The notes: generated by a model from the letters alone, not told the origin. A stretch of 64,000 nucleotides of DNA from Carposina sasakii (GCA_014607495.2 CP053169.1:8680001-8744000); one strand, 5' to 3'. Positions 45,512-58,615 are shown, counted from the first letter of the stretch. Made by a program: numbers and translations.

Positions 45512-46056
45512 GGTTTGATTGACCCCATCATTCTACTATAACTGTTACACTATTTCAGTGAAGTGCTATGGCTTGGAAGAAAAAATAGCAAGAAAGTTGT
45601 CAAAACTATATAACATATAATATAAGCAAAAGGAATCTTTGATATTTCCAACGTTACCCCTTTTAACTCCATTCTACTGAACTACTAACAAGGTTTAAAA
45701 TACATTGCTCTAAAAAGAGTTCTTCCGAACAAAATTGGTATTTAGAGTGAAAAAAGAACGAAGCAAACTAAACTTTATTAACTCGGACGTGGAGGTGGCC
45801 TTTTTCTATTTTTAATGAACCTCTCTACTTGTTCATTTGGTACTTTATTTAAAAACTAGTTAACTTTAGTATTAAGTTGGCTTAACATCTAAATCCGTAG
45901 GTAATAAGAAATAGTAAATAAATTTTTAATTCTATATGTAGGTACTTATTAATTTCTAAGATCTTTTACCTACCTGAATAAATATAAGTACTTATCTACT
46001 GGCGTAAAAATTATACCTACTATTATCAAGAAAAGATTAGTCTCGTTTTAATATAT

Positions 46057-46131
46057 GCACCTTCGGTGCAACAAAGCCACATTTTACAAATTACAAATTG
46101 ACTCGTTGTGGCTTTGTTGCACCGAAGGTGC
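46057..46131. repeat. Perfect 24-bp inverted repeat with 27-base loop
   Basis: The arms 46057-46080 and 46108-46131 are exact reverse complements. Each arm itself contains the self-complementary word GCACCTTCGGTGC or its complement. The flanks ATATAT and ATATGTAT extend the pairing weakly. It is either a minimal foldback element or a small-RNA-type hairpin, within intron 1. Confidence 0.8.
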
Positions 46132-47685
46132 GATATGTATTTATACAAATCAAAGGTACTCACGAAAATTACGACGGCATTTCTAAATGTAGATATCGAG
46201 AATATTAAAAATCAATATTCAAATTTATTTAAATTTTCGACTCTCCTCCTCATAATCCTCAATTAAATTGATTTATAAAGGAAGATCTTTATAAACTAAT
46301 ATTTAATCCGGACAATAATTAAAATATTAGCTTTTTACCGACATGGGTTGCGGAGTCATATTTTTAAAATAAGATACTTTAATCAATGAAATACCTAATT
46401 ATATTTAAAATGCTAGTATATAACTAACTAAATCAGAGAAATGTTAATAATCTTAGATGAAATCTAAGTTAATAATGCTTATAAAAACTAAAAGGTGGTA
46501 TTTATATCATTTAGGTATATCACGTATGGAAATTCTGTAGGCAGGTTACTTGAATACTTATATCTTTTTCGCCAAGGGAAATATCATTCCCTGATTTAAA
46601 AAATCCATTTTCCTTTTACTTAGGTAAACTTTAGGTTCGTTCGAAAAAGTTTAATATTAAAATCCAGGTAGCGTCATATCACCCCGAAGTTTGAACAAAT
46701 AGAATCGAATTGGAGTCTCGTTTTCGAACTATTCAGTTGGTATTCGAGAGCAATATACCCGCGCTTTTTCATATTCCGAATCTTTAAATGGTCAGCGTTT
46801 CCTGGTGGTCCACTAAGGTTATTTGTTCTTTTGTACTTCTATTCTAAGCTTTGTACCAATTTGATCAAAAAAGTAAAGTCACTTTCACATTTATAAATAA
46901 ACTTGCGGGAATAAATTTTCTCAGGCCATATAGGCCTAGTTCTAGCTAATATGACTATTAGGATTACTACATTATAACCCTACCCGTAATTTTTTTTTTG
47001 ATGCATAGTTGTAAGCGAGCACAAAAAAGAAATGATAAGTTATAAGCGGACCAGAGAGATGATAGTTAAAAATACTCAAAGTGTGCGTTGTCATGTATTC
47101 TACAAAGGTAGAAAGTTTCGAAGAGACAAAGTACAATTTATAATCAAATACACATTTTTCTAAGAAGTTCACGATTTCAAAATCCTTGCGGTTGTTTGAC
47201 GCATTGATCGAAAAATCGAGTCCTATTTTATGAATTATTAAATATATACCTATGTATATATAAAATAATATTACCTAGGTGCTTACAACGAATTTAATGT
47301 TTATTAGTGTATGGAAACTGAAATGGCCTGAATGATATTTGAATCATAGTGACAAAGTCTGTTACCTCTCATTTGGTTTGTTGAACATTCATTTATATAA
47401 TGTGACAAGGAAGAGAATAGATATTGTATACGAACTTAATAGTCAGATAGGGTAATATTTGAATAATAATTTATATATTTTTATAATGCCACAGCTTTTA
47501 GAATAGCACCCCTGCATTTCAATAGCTGCAAGCAATTTGAAACTCTCAAGACACAAGTCCTGTATCGACAGAGGGAAATGAAAGCAGTATTTACTGCTCC
47601 AGTGAATATATTGTGAAACTTAGCTGTTGTAGTTTTGTTTTATTGTACGTATCTGGGAAAGTTTCCTACCTTCCATAGTTGGCTG
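46132..47685. other. Intron 1 DNA, nothing recognised
   Basis: AT-rich, with no repeat family from elsewhere in the window and no exon-like open frame. Confidence 0.45.
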
Positions 47686-47875
47686 TATGATGTCTGCCCG
47701 TGGGTATCGAAAGAGGCGATTAAGGTTTCCGGCAGGTGGGCCGCTGCGCCTCCCGTGATGACAACATGGTCCGAAAATCACACTGCGGTCACTAACCCGC
47801 CTGTGGCTCTGGGATGTCCTTAAAGACCCTGCAGTTTTGCTACCCCATTTCGGGAAAACAGCCGCTTGTAAATGT
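47686..47875. repeat. Fused fragments of retroposon C (+) and repeat B (-)
   Basis: GATGTCTGCCCGTGGGTATC to CACTAACCCGCC is the 5' half of family C. It continues directly into GTGGCTCTGGGATGTCC...GCTACCCCATTTCGGG, the minus-strand end of family B. Old rearrangement or recombination between repeats. Confidence 0.55.
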
Positions 47876-48218
47876 ATGTTTTTTATTTGGAATCTTTTTA
47901 TATTTTTCTATTTTAATACAGTTCGTTATGATCTCCATTCCAGAAATAGTATTTAATAAATTGGCTTGCAAACATCTTGACGGGCAGTTTATATTGGCAT
48001 TTCTGTTCTTGGAAAATCGTCGTACAATGCAATATTTCCGAGAAATCTCCAGCCAATTATTCTGGAGCCTGTTGTTGGAGTCACAAGGGTGAAATAAAAT
48101 GAATTGTTTTTGACTACTTGGAACCAATTATAAATATTTGAGGCGAAAACATTGATCCCTTTCGGAAAATTGCGCGCAAAGATAAACGTTTTTGACACAG
48201 TGAAATCAGTACATATGT

Positions 48219-48655
48219 TTTTTTGTGGCCACCTTTAACGAAGGGTACATTCTAGTACATGTAAGATAAAGGTTTATGTGTCCTAAAAAAAATGCTGGTG
48301 ATTTTTGGTCGTCAACGTTCCCGAAAACTACGGAATTTCATCATCACGATGATTAATCTCCATCGTGCGAAGTATTTACCTGGGAAGTGTCTAGTGTTTC
48401 CAAAATATTAGGGTCCAAAGTTTTTTATAGACAGATATTAATTATGCGTTTTTCGTGCATAAATCCTGCACATAGACGCGCGTCTAGTGCAGGATTTTTT
48501 CACGAAAAATATTAATATCTGTCTAAAAAAAACCCTAACATAAACCTAGACACTTCCCAGGTAAATTTCGCACGGAAGAATTTAAATGAATTGAGGAAAA
48601 AAAAAACCCAGAATTCCGTAGTTTTCGGGAACGTTGACATAAACTCATACTGTTA
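48219..48655. mobile_element. Scrambled MITE family A with alternating strand blocks
   Basis: Begins as a plus-strand copy (TTGTGGCCACCTTTAACGAA), switches at about 48298 to minus (TTTTTGGTCGTCAACGTTCC) and alternates several more times in blocks of 20-60 bases (ATAGACAGATATTAATTA plus, CATAAATCC...CACATAGACGCGCG minus). It ends in plus (CGTAGTTTTCGGGAACGTTG). No other copy has this structure. It may be a real rearrangement of inverted copies or an assembly consensus error. Confidence 0.6.
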
Positions 48656-48875
48656 TATTCACACACTGTATAGAATACGTACCCTAGTCCCACAGTAAGA
48701 TCTCTAAGGTACAAAAAAACGGTATTCTGTATACATAGATAAGTATAGAAACATCCATGACTCGAAAACAAACATCGATATTCATCATTATCAATGTTTG
48801 CACCTACCGGGATTCGAACCCAGGACCTATGGCGTCGCAGGCAGGGTCACTACCTACTAGACCCATCGGCCGTCA
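48656..48875 (-). mobile_element. SINE family D, minus orientation
   Basis: GATTCGAACCCAGGACC and GGCAGGGTCACTACC at the right, body ATCCATGACTCGAAAAC. The left part is altered (AGGTACAAAAAAACGG) in line with the disturbed sequence just before it. Confidence 0.65.
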
Positions 48876-48884
48876 AATATATAC

Positions 48885-49345
48885 ATACATAAAGACACGT
48901 CTGTGTTCTAAGAAGGTAGCCACAGCTGCAGGATCATAAACAAGATCCCTCAGCCACGTTTAGCGTAGCGGGGACAGGTGTAAATGATCAGTGACAAGTT
49001 AGCTTATCTATATGAGAGTAGAGTAGAATCGTACCACCCCATGTCTGCCCGTGGGTATCGTACGAGGCGATTAAGGGTTTCCGGGAGGTGGGCAGCAGCG
49101 CCTCCCGTGTTGACAACATAGTTCAAAATACAAACTGCGGTCACCAACCCGCCTGCCCAGCGTGGTGACTATGGGCAAATACCCCCCATGGCAGTCTTGA
49201 AGTGCCCTGGGGGAGGCCTACGTCCAGCAGTGGACTGCAATAGGTTGATGATGATGATGATGAAGTTAGCTTGTCGCCTGAGAGAATGCCCGAGTTCCTT
49301 AGTTGACTCTTTTGACATGCACAGAAGGAGGCGAAGGAAACACAA
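48885..49345 (+). repeat. Family B repeat interrupted by retroposon C
   Basis: Family B runs to GTGACAAGTTAGCTT (49005) and resumes at AAGTTAGCTTGTCGCCTGAG (49263), with retroposon C between. Confidence 0.7.
49006..49262 (+). mobile_element. Retroposon family C with 10-bp target duplication
   Basis: A 257-bp copy with the 3' tail GATGATGATGATG. AAGTTAGCTT is present on both sides (48996-49005 and 49263-49272). The variable-length duplication and microsatellite tail identify target-primed retroposition, and this copy fixes the full extent of the family. It is younger than the family B copy it entered. Confidence 0.88.
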
Positions 49346-51738
49346 TTTTCGTGCCTTCAAAGAATTTTGTCACACTTATTATTGCCATAATAACTTATAG
49401 GTACGTTAGTATGTTTTTGTAATAATTTTGTCAGTCAGCGCTTAATTTAATATTAAGTGTACCTATCTTCATACTTCACATTCTGTTTTGTCTGTTAGTT
49501 TTAATACTTTTTAGTCGCTTGTTAGGTCCCCCGGGATTTTCCATGCTTTGATTGCATTTTTCTGGTCGCCTCTGTTGATCCTGGCTTACAGGAGTTGCAG
49601 AGGCGGGAATGGGTGGTGGGCCAATAAGGAGGCGCAGCTGATGTATTCTAGTGAAGCCCCCGCATCAGAATGGGAAAATTGTTTTTTACTTATCACTCTC
49701 AGCTATGTGAAGTCCACTGCTGAATATAAGCCTCCCCCAGAACTTATTACCTACCATTACCCATGAACGTTTAAAGAATAACGGACAGAGTGTTGTCAAT
49801 ACACAGAGTGAGGCATTCATAGTAAGCTCGCTAACGATATTCCATGGAGTACGGATGTGTAATGACGCGTTATCAACCACACATACAAACTATAGTAAGC
49901 TCGGCGCCTATTAGAAAATACGCACACATGCGCATCGCGCCGCGGTTTGGTGCTTCAATCTGTGCATTGACAGCATTACGTCCGTTGTTCTATATACATT
50001 CATACCTTTACCCAAATAATTAATATGATTTACACTCGATATAGCATTTTTCGCCTATAGAGAGAAACAAGAAGTGTTGCCAGTTCCAAAATAAGTTAAG
50101 AGACCGAGTTGCCAGAACTAAAATGAAATCGTTAAACATTTCGCCGGAACTTTGGTATCAAATGTTTGTTAAATTCCCCCGGGCGTCGAATGTTGTTTCA
50201 TACACTTGTGTGAATTGGTTAATGTCATTTGGTTCTGTATATAGGGTTTTTACAAAATTAGTGATTTGCTTTTGACACGAAAGTAGGTTGAATTTCAACT
50301 TTCACTATGGGACCAATTATGAAATAGTGAAAAGAAAATCAAAATCATGAAAAGAAAAGAAATTCGGCGGTAGGTTTACCCCTGTACCATTTACGGGCCT
50401 GTGAATTTATTTCAAGTGAAAAATATTATAAAAAATATACTTACCTTACCTAGAAGATTTAGAGTCAAGCAAGATAATGGAGGTTTTTTATTATTATTAT
50501 TAAAAAGGCTTACTTTTGACCACAACGCGCCTCATGGTAAGCACCGTTGCAGTCTAAGATGGAAGCCGCTTGCCTAAAAGAAACCGGTTCACTCTCGACT
50601 TGAAGACCGCAAGATTATAGTTAAGTTCATATGGCTTTTCCCAAAATGAGGTATCCAAAAGTGTTGAATTATGATGGAAAAAGTAAAAGTATCAATCTTA
50701 AGACATGCACGGTACATCCAGGTGATGTACTCTATTGAAGATTTGTTTGATCTGTACCTACAGGTTAGAATTGAAAGGTTTAAATATCCACTATTCTATC
50801 GCAGAATCCTAAAAACGGTCACGAAGCACAAAACTTCGTAGTGGTAAGTTCTGAAAGTTACAGACGTTGTCAAAGTACCTAGTTTCATATCTAAGCGTTT
50901 TGTTTTGACGGAATCGGGGGTGAACATATTCCTAAGGGATAATATGTAATTTTAGTAGATACTCTACGTATATTGGAGACATGAAGTTCATAGTTTTTTA
51001 TAAAAAATACTTGTAGATAACAGTTGGCATAGTAATCCAAAGATAACCTAACCTAACCTCTTTCATTTATTTCAATCATAACTTTTTGCTACTCGTAGAT
51101 TGTCTAATGTTACAAAATTTTCGGTAAAGGGTTAACATCTGGGCCCAAGAGTCTAAGAAGCAGTCGCTGTCTCCCTTTGTTAGAGAAGATGGTTGAATTG
51201 TTATATAATTTCATTTTTTGATCTACTCCGATCTGTCACCGTATACCGTATACCGTATACAAAAAGGGTGACAGATCCGAATATTCCACATTGAAATGAA
51301 TCGAAAATGATTATTTATTTTCTCAAAATATGGCACAATAAAGTTATTATTACAATATTAGATCAGAGACATGTTTCGCCAAATAATACCAGCTACCGTG
51401 TGTATTTGCTTCATGCCTAAAATCATATTTTCCACATTATCATTGCGTTTCATGTTCCCGGGACATTTGCGCCGCCATTCCGCCAATGGCGCTCATTTTC
51501 GTGATGCCGGTCGTTGTTTCTACTTATATTTTATATTTTTATGCGCTTTTTTTGTACCTCCCTATAGACTCTTTAGTACCTACTCGTATATTACCTCCCT
51601 ACCTATCAGCGAAATCAAGCACATATTTACTAACTAGAAACGCTTTTAAGACCAATATCATTGCAAAATTAGTAGTGTAAATTGCACACTTCTGCCCAAC
51701 CTCTTTGCGGGATAATGAGCATGACTATTGTATGTATA
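49346..51738. other. Intron 1 DNA without recognised exon
   Basis: A family B end (GCAGCTGATGTATTCTAGTG) lies near 49632. No splice-flanked open frame with protein similarity is visible. Confidence 0.45.
51230..51277. repeat. Hairpin with GTATACC tandem repeat in the loop
   Basis: GATCTGTCACC (51230-51240) pairs with GGTGACAGATC (51267-51277). The loop is three units of GTATACC type followed by an A-run. Confidence 0.7.
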
Positions 51739-52106
51739 TACAGGATGTTTTTTTGTGGCCACCTTTAACGAAGGGTGCGTACTCTATACATAAAATAAAG
51801 TAAGTTTATGCCAAAAAAAATGCTGGGAATTTTTTTTTTTTAATTACTTGATCTGGCGAAATTTATAGTGTCTAGTGTTTATGCTAGTTTATTTATAGAC
51901 AGATATTAATTATTTCTCGTGAAAAAATCTTGCTACATGCGTCTATGTGCATTTATGCAGAAAAAAGCAGTATATTTACTCAACTTTGGACCCTAATATT
52001 TTGGAAACACACACTTCCCAGGTATGCTTCCATGGAGAAAAATGATCGTGATGATGAGGAGATTCCGTAGTTTTCGGGAACGTTGACGACCAAAAATCAC
52101 CCTGTA
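51739..52106 (+). mobile_element. MITE family A, best full-length copy
   Basis: 368 bp from TACAGGATG to CACCCTGTA, both termini intact and all internal landmarks present. Useful as the reference copy for the family. Confidence 0.88.
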
Positions 52107-52319
52107 TAGGTAGGTATTTATTTTTGTTCTCGTAAATCTTGTAAATTTATGTCATTATTTAAGGCCTAATTAAACGAACTAAACATTTTTTTCCTGAAAA
52201 TATGAAAAATATATCGGAATTTTCCTGCGAAAATTTTCAGTATTTTCCGCCTCGGAATCATGGTCTGCAGTTATGGTATCAATATTTGCATGGCTGTCAC
52301 AAACACCCTGTATGTATGT

Positions 52320-52447
52320 ATAATCTGGCTATAAATGGATCTGTGTTCCCGAAATGGGGTAGTCAGAACTGTAAGTAGGATCATAAAATCCCACAGCCAC
52401 GTTTAGTTATGTTAATGATCAATGACACGTTGCTAACTTATAGCTAT
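52320..52447 (+). repeat. Family B repeat, left part
   Basis: GAAATGGGGTAGTCAGAACTG to GACACGTTGCTAACTTATAG, interrupted by a retroposon C insertion at 52448. Confidence 0.6.
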
Positions 52448-52718
52448 AATCATCATCATCATCATCATCATCAGCCTATTGCACAGCCACTGCTGGACGT
52501 AGGCCTCCCCCAGGGCACGACACAAGACTGCCATGGGGGGTATTTGCCCATGGTCACCACGCTTGGTGTTGGTGACCGCAGTTTGTATTTTGGACTATGT
52601 TTTCAACACGAGAGGCGCTGCTTGCGCCCAACTCCCAGAGACCCTTAATCGCCTCGTACAATACCCACGGGCAGACATGGGGTGGTACGAATTCTACTCT
52701 GCCGCCACTACGCGGCCA
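52448..52718 (-). mobile_element. Retroposon family C, minus orientation, with 8-bp target duplication
   Basis: The left end is the (ATC)n complement of the tail, followed by the complement of the 3' signature. The right end is the GGTGGTACGAATTCTACTC head. ATAGCTAT flanks both sides (52440-52447 and 52719-52726). The histidine-rich frame across the (CAT)n run is not a gene. Confidence 0.85.
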
Positions 52719-52740
52719 ATAGCTATGATGGATGCCTTTA

Positions 52741-55700
52741 AATAGTGTTCTCTAGACCGTATTTCAGCAACGGTAGCCAATCTCGACGGATGTAAGCCAT
52801 TTACGCAGGATATGTATAATTGAAGTATAGTGCACGTGCACTCTCTATGCCTCACTATACCTTACTAATAAAAAAGCTCATAAGAGTGCATATAATGTCC
52901 TATAGAAGCAAAAGCACAACATACATGAACGCGGATAGCTGGTCCTGTGCCACCGAAATTGAGTTTTAATCATTTTGGGTCGCGACACCAAGGATATAGA
53001 AAAATGGACATGTCTTTATGTCACTTCAACGTATTTGATGAATCCGCCTGATTCATCCGCAGATTCTTCGTATATATGTAGTAGTTAAGGTTATTTAAAC
53101 ATCTGTGATATATATCACAGTACTATACATATGTATAGGTTCTTAAAGTCCGCTTGTCCAGTTCATCATTCATAATCTATTTGATCATCTATCACATAAA
53201 ATAAATAGATAGGTACGTGCTCAAGTGAGTATTTTGATAATTTAACTAACCCAACTATGGACTGCCTCTAATAACTAAATATTTATAAACTGAAATCCTG
53301 ACTGCGTCAAAGTTCCAACATTACCGACTCAGCAAGTGTAGCGTTGGCCGTCTGGCCAGACGGACCGATGACTTGAGGAAGGCCTACGTCCAGCCGTGGA
53401 CTGCAATAGGCTGATGTGATGTGTGACTCCACTATCTGTGACTCTCATGACTAATCTAATTATACCCCTTAAGCTGAACTGTCGACAAGCCGTTCAGGCT
53501 TAGGCCGTTAATAGGTACCTACCAAAGAAATTTTAAACATGTAAATATGTCTTTCTGATGACCAGCGCACTGATACGAGTAAAGGGGCATATTAAAAACA
53601 ATACCGTATCGTCTCCATTTCTCAAACTCTGCGTTTACCTTCTGCGGGCTCTTTCTAATTATTCAACATAATTGAAGTTTTGTTTTGGCCATTCGGGCAC
53701 CCCCTGGTAAAGCTTTCTTCCACTTAGAACCGGAATCTTTTTAAACTTATTTTTTTGTTACTGCTGTCATACTTTTTCCATAAATTTTGTTTGTTTTCGG
53801 AATTTTCTCATAGTTACTCAAATATAGTTACTCATATAGTAACAGTAAATAAAATATCACATCAGAAATATGTATTACGAGTGTGAAAGCAATAAATTTT
53901 GCACATAACAAGCACAAAGGACAATGTGACAATTTTAGGTTAATAAAAAAATTTAAAATGTATGACGCGTTATTATTTTAGTTTGTTCTTGGCTGTGTAA
54001 CTCTTAACTATATAGGTATACATAGTTCTACGTTGTTTCATCCTCTACATGAGTACCTAATGTTAATTATATTAATTTGCAACTCCGAGTGTATTTGCCG
54101 TGTCTAATAACAGTAATATCTTAGTCTGTGTGTTTATAATCTGTTGCTCTTTGAAATATAACGGATTGAAAATTCCATTACCCCAACCGCTTTGTTATTT
54201 GATATTATTATGTGGATGGTATTTTAGACAATAAACTATGCTATTTATTTGCTTTGTGTAATGAAACTAAAATTAAATTGTATTATTTCAAGGTATATTT
54301 ATTTATCATTACATAGATTATTATAGTGTGTGATATATATCACAAACTTATAGATTATTATAATTGCATATTATTTTGTCTCGTGTACACACACAATCGA
54401 CATTTTTCATCCAAATTTCAGTTTTCCAAGTAGTTTGCTGGAAGAAATCTAGGGATAATAAGCACGCTTTCGTAAATTATAAATTATCAATGTAAATATT
54501 AGACATTTGGGAAATGTCTGTAACAGCTTGGACATTTATTTGGTACATAGATTAGAAGGTAAGCACTTTTAGTCAAATAGCGTTTAACATTTTCATTTAC
54601 CAGTTTTAAGCTACACTATCGTAGTTTTTACGAAGTCGAACTAGGTGCCTAGTACGTACATTTAAAGTAAATAAAAAAATCCTTGAAAAATAAGGTCTAA
54701 ATGGAATACACCTTTAACATAATATACCCTATTTACAATTATAATTTCAGGGGTGTCTCTTTAATTCCAAATTCAAATCCTGATTGTGTTGCCAGTTTGA
54801 AAAAAAAAACACCCTAATTGAGTGGAGTTGAGTTGCCCTATTCTGTCCATGTACAGAGTTCATTTTGGAATTTTAATGAGAGATTTTGATTAAAGAATTA
54901 TAAAAGGACTAGTGACTTAGCAGTTACGGTTACTGGAAACTAAAGGGACAAATTATGTTTTTAATATTCATTACTAAACATTCACTGAGCCTATCGAAAT
55001 GTATACACAAAAAATTATACCGTGGACATAATGGACAGCTGTTGTCACTATATTTAACAAAAAAAATTGCATGAAAACAATAGAAAATTTAATCTGAAAT
55101 AAGTAAAAATATCTCAAGATCGGTTATTGAAATTGGCTGTTAGTACGAGATTGATACTCCTATTTTAGCGTTGGCGTTGGCGTTGACATAGCGCTGTAAC
55201 TAACGATGTAATTAAAGTTAAAATAACGCACATAATGATTAATTTTCCAGTTAATATGACAAAATTCTTCAATAACTCAGGAATGTTCATAAAAAGTTTT
55301 TCTATAACTAGGTTACTTTCGTAGCAGAATATTAAGTACATAATGCGTTGGCTAGCCATGTAATCCATGTAACTATTGTGTGCCAACTATCTGATAATCT
55401 ACTAAATTTATATGCTTCAGCAGCAGGTACAATACGTACAGTCGACTACAAAGGTTTTATCAGCCTAGGTTTAACAACAAAGGGTGTATTTATGCGTTGA
55501 TCCGATGGTACAATGTACACAGGCTCGATACTGTAGGCATTGTCTATGGTCGTCGAGTTCATCAATCAATATGTGGTTATAGTAGGTACATAGGCTGTCA
55601 TAGTAAAAGAGAAAAATGTAGATCTTCTGCGTTTGAAAATAGCACCCTATGGGCTCTTTAGGCTCTTAAATTTAGTTACAACTACAGAGTAAACTATAAG

Positions 55701-55899
55701 ATTTGTTTTACTAAGCACGACTGCATAAGAACGTTCAATTTTCGCAATGGATCGGTCGAAATTCAAATCAAAACTGCAGGTTTCTTAAACGACGTTGTAA
55801 GTATCATTTTCTTATAGTAAATAACTACAAGACAGCGTTCGTACCTATAATAAAAATCTTTAAACTAGGTACAAGATATTCACAGTTTAATTTGACAGA
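52741..55899. other. Intron 1 DNA without recognised exon
   Basis: AT-rich. A 3' end fragment of retroposon C lies near 53375-53420. The 16-bp perfect palindrome TGTGATATATATCACA occurs at 53104-53119 and 54329-54344. No coding sequence recognised. Confidence 0.45.
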
Positions 55900-56125
55900 T
55901 ATCTATACTATACTAATATAATATTATAAAGCTGAAGAGTTTGTTTGTTTGTTTGTTTGTTTGAACGCGCTAATCTCAGGAACTACTGGTCTGATTTGAA
56001 AAATTCTTTCAGTGTTAGATAGCCCATTTACCAAGGAAGGCTACAGTCTATACAACAACCTGCCCGGCTTCGCACGGGTACAACGCCCCCTCACGCGGAC
56101 GAAGTCGTGGGCGGCTGCTAGTTCT
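55900..56125 (+). repeat. Family E-like repeat ending in CTAGT
   Basis: (GTTT)n near 55940, then CTAATCTCAGGAACTACTGG, and the end CACGCGGACGAAGTCGTGGG...TGCTAGT. Confidence 0.5.
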
Positions 56126-58264
56126 ATATATTTTGCTGTAAAAATCAAGTAGAACGAGGTTGTAACTTTACGTGCGGTTTATTAGTAGCAGGAATATAAA
56201 ATATATGACTGTGTTGCCAAAACGGGGTAACAAGAACTGCAGGACTAAAAATGACATCCCACAACAACGTTAGAACGCCTTTATCCCTTACGGGGTAGGC
56301 AGGGCACCAAGGGCCGATAGAACCACATGGTGCCACTTCTGACCAATTTTGAGGGTATAGTTGAGATGTACAAGTTCGGTTAGCAGTGACAGGTGGTCAG
56401 CCCATCGCCTACTAAGCACCGAAACCCTCATGTCCCTCTACTGAATTGTACAGTATGCCCGGGAAGAGAAGCAGCTGTAGTTAATAGTTCATCGTTTTAG
56501 AGAACTCCCTTGGAATTCTTTAATCAACTCTTACGTCATCCGCGGAAGGAAACGCATCTGATGTATACTAGTGAAGCCCCGCGTAGGTCTACCGTTATTT
56601 TTAGTCTATGGTTAGTCTGTGGTTTGTAGGCTGAAAGATAATAGGTTCTATTCATAAGCTGATAGAGTCGGGGATGGATGTGGTTAATAGGTTTGCTATT
56701 AATTTTGGATGACAAGAGAATTAGATGTTTGAATCTCATAGCTAAACCAGCTGAACTTACCTTTGGAGCGATGGTTTAAAGCTTTTTGATATTTCCAAAA
56801 ATAAATAACTATACCGTACCTATACCGTATATTTCTCTTTCTCGGATGGTTTGCTGGAAGAAATCTCTATTAGATATAAGCACACCTTTGTAAATTTCTC
56901 TTTTTTATATAAACATTTTGTCATTTTATGGTGTACAATAAAGAATAAATAATGTACACTGACTTTATTTCGTTACAATTATGTATGTTGCAGGCATATT
57001 GTAGAACACGCTCTATTATAAAACGGCCAGTCATTTTGAACAGTAAGGGGTTTGGAGGGAGACAATTTGGCTTCTACACTTTTTCTGCTGAATGAACTAG
57101 GTTAGGTTATGTTGTTGAGCGCACATCACTACTTACGAGTACGTAGTACAACACTATGGTTACTACGGCAACTTGTTTGTTATATTTGATTGTTAGAAAA
57201 AAAGGTCTAAATAAAATGTCTCGATATTAAATGCAGCAGTTATTTTAATCTCAACATATGATAGAACTGTTAAAATAACAAAAATGTGTTTTCCTTCAAT
57301 AAAAAAAAATTATTTCTCGGGTGTAATATTAACTATTTTAATACTTATCAAATTCACTTACGAAACTGCAAAATAATAATTTAGGGCGGTAATTTATTAG
57401 CTATTTAAAAAGACATTTCAGCAATATTAAAAACCAACCGGATTAAAATATAATTGACTTTGTTCTCCTCGTTCTGAAGCTGGCTATAAATCACTCGTAA
57501 GAATGAAATTAATGTTATTTATACAGAGTGTAACAGAAGGGGCATGTTGCGCAAAATATCATGAAAATAGTTAACTCTAGAGAACTTGTCCTGCATTATG
57601 TTATGACAACCTGCATATCTATAATCATGATACTGGACTATGCCTACTAATGCTAATGACGTATAGGGCTAATGAATGATGTATAGGTATAAGACTCGGG
57701 GCCAAGAAAAGGTCTTAGACGTAGTAAAAAGCTCAGGTACAGATTATAGACTCGAGTTCTATGATAGCACATGTAGGAGCAACTTAAACTTGCTTTTACT
57801 CGTATTCACGAAATTTCCATAGGAACGGGGAATAACGGGATTTCTAAAGTTTACGCAGACGAAATCGCGCGCGGCTGTTGGTCACTAATACTCGTATATT
57901 TTTCAGTTACCTATTCCAACCCATTAATTTTGGTTTGCATAAGCTTTTTGAGATAAGCTCGCTATTGTTAATAATTCAATCACTGTGAAAAAAAAAACGA
58001 TACATGCAAAATATTTTCGCAAAGTGAATGCGTACCTACGTATCATTTCACTAATTTATTTCATCAATATATTGTCGTGCTCGTTCATCCTACATTATTA
58101 ATGAGGACGATGAATCACTTTGTTGTTTTTAATATTAAAACAACGGGTGCGGTTAGGATAGTCGTCTATACAGGGTGTAATAAAAGGCGTATGTTGAAAA
58201 TAGCTATGAACTTAAATACATGAGCACAAAATGTTAGATTCCAAATCGTATTATGTTTATGAAA
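56126..58264. other. Intron 1 DNA with short repeat fragments
   Basis: A copy of the CCTTACGGGG repeat is at 56275-56375, family B ends lie near 56220 and 56520-56580, and family J termini lie near 57530 and 58170. No gene recognised. Confidence 0.45.
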
Positions 58265-58615
58265 TCTTAATATATATAAATCTCCTGTCACGATGTTTGT
58301 CCGCGATGGACTCCTAAACTACTTAACCGATTTTAAATTAAATTGGCACATCGTGAGCAGTCTGGTCCAACTTGAGAGATAAGATAGCTTAGATCTTTAA
58401 TTATAGTCGCAATTTTTTTATTGCAAATTATTTGTCTATAATTAATTGATAGTCACAATTATCTGTTAACTCCAAAAAGATTCTAATAGATGTCGATACT
58501 TTTCGACTAGGTTGAGTAAGTAATCAATAGATGGCACTGCTATAGTAAACCGACAAACGTGTCATATAAGCTACAATTCAATTTCCACGCGGACGAAGTC
58601 GCGGGCGTCCACTAG
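58265..58615 (+). repeat. Family E-like repeat ending in CTAGT
   Basis: From AATCTCCTGTCACGATGTTTG to CACGCGGACGAAGTCGCGGG...CCACTAGT. Longer than the other copies, with an AT-rich middle. Helitron-like by its end, no coding. Confidence 0.5.

Noticed and set aside
52409..52648. Open frame with eight consecutive histidines
   Set aside because: It is the (CAT)n tail of a retroposon read in frame.
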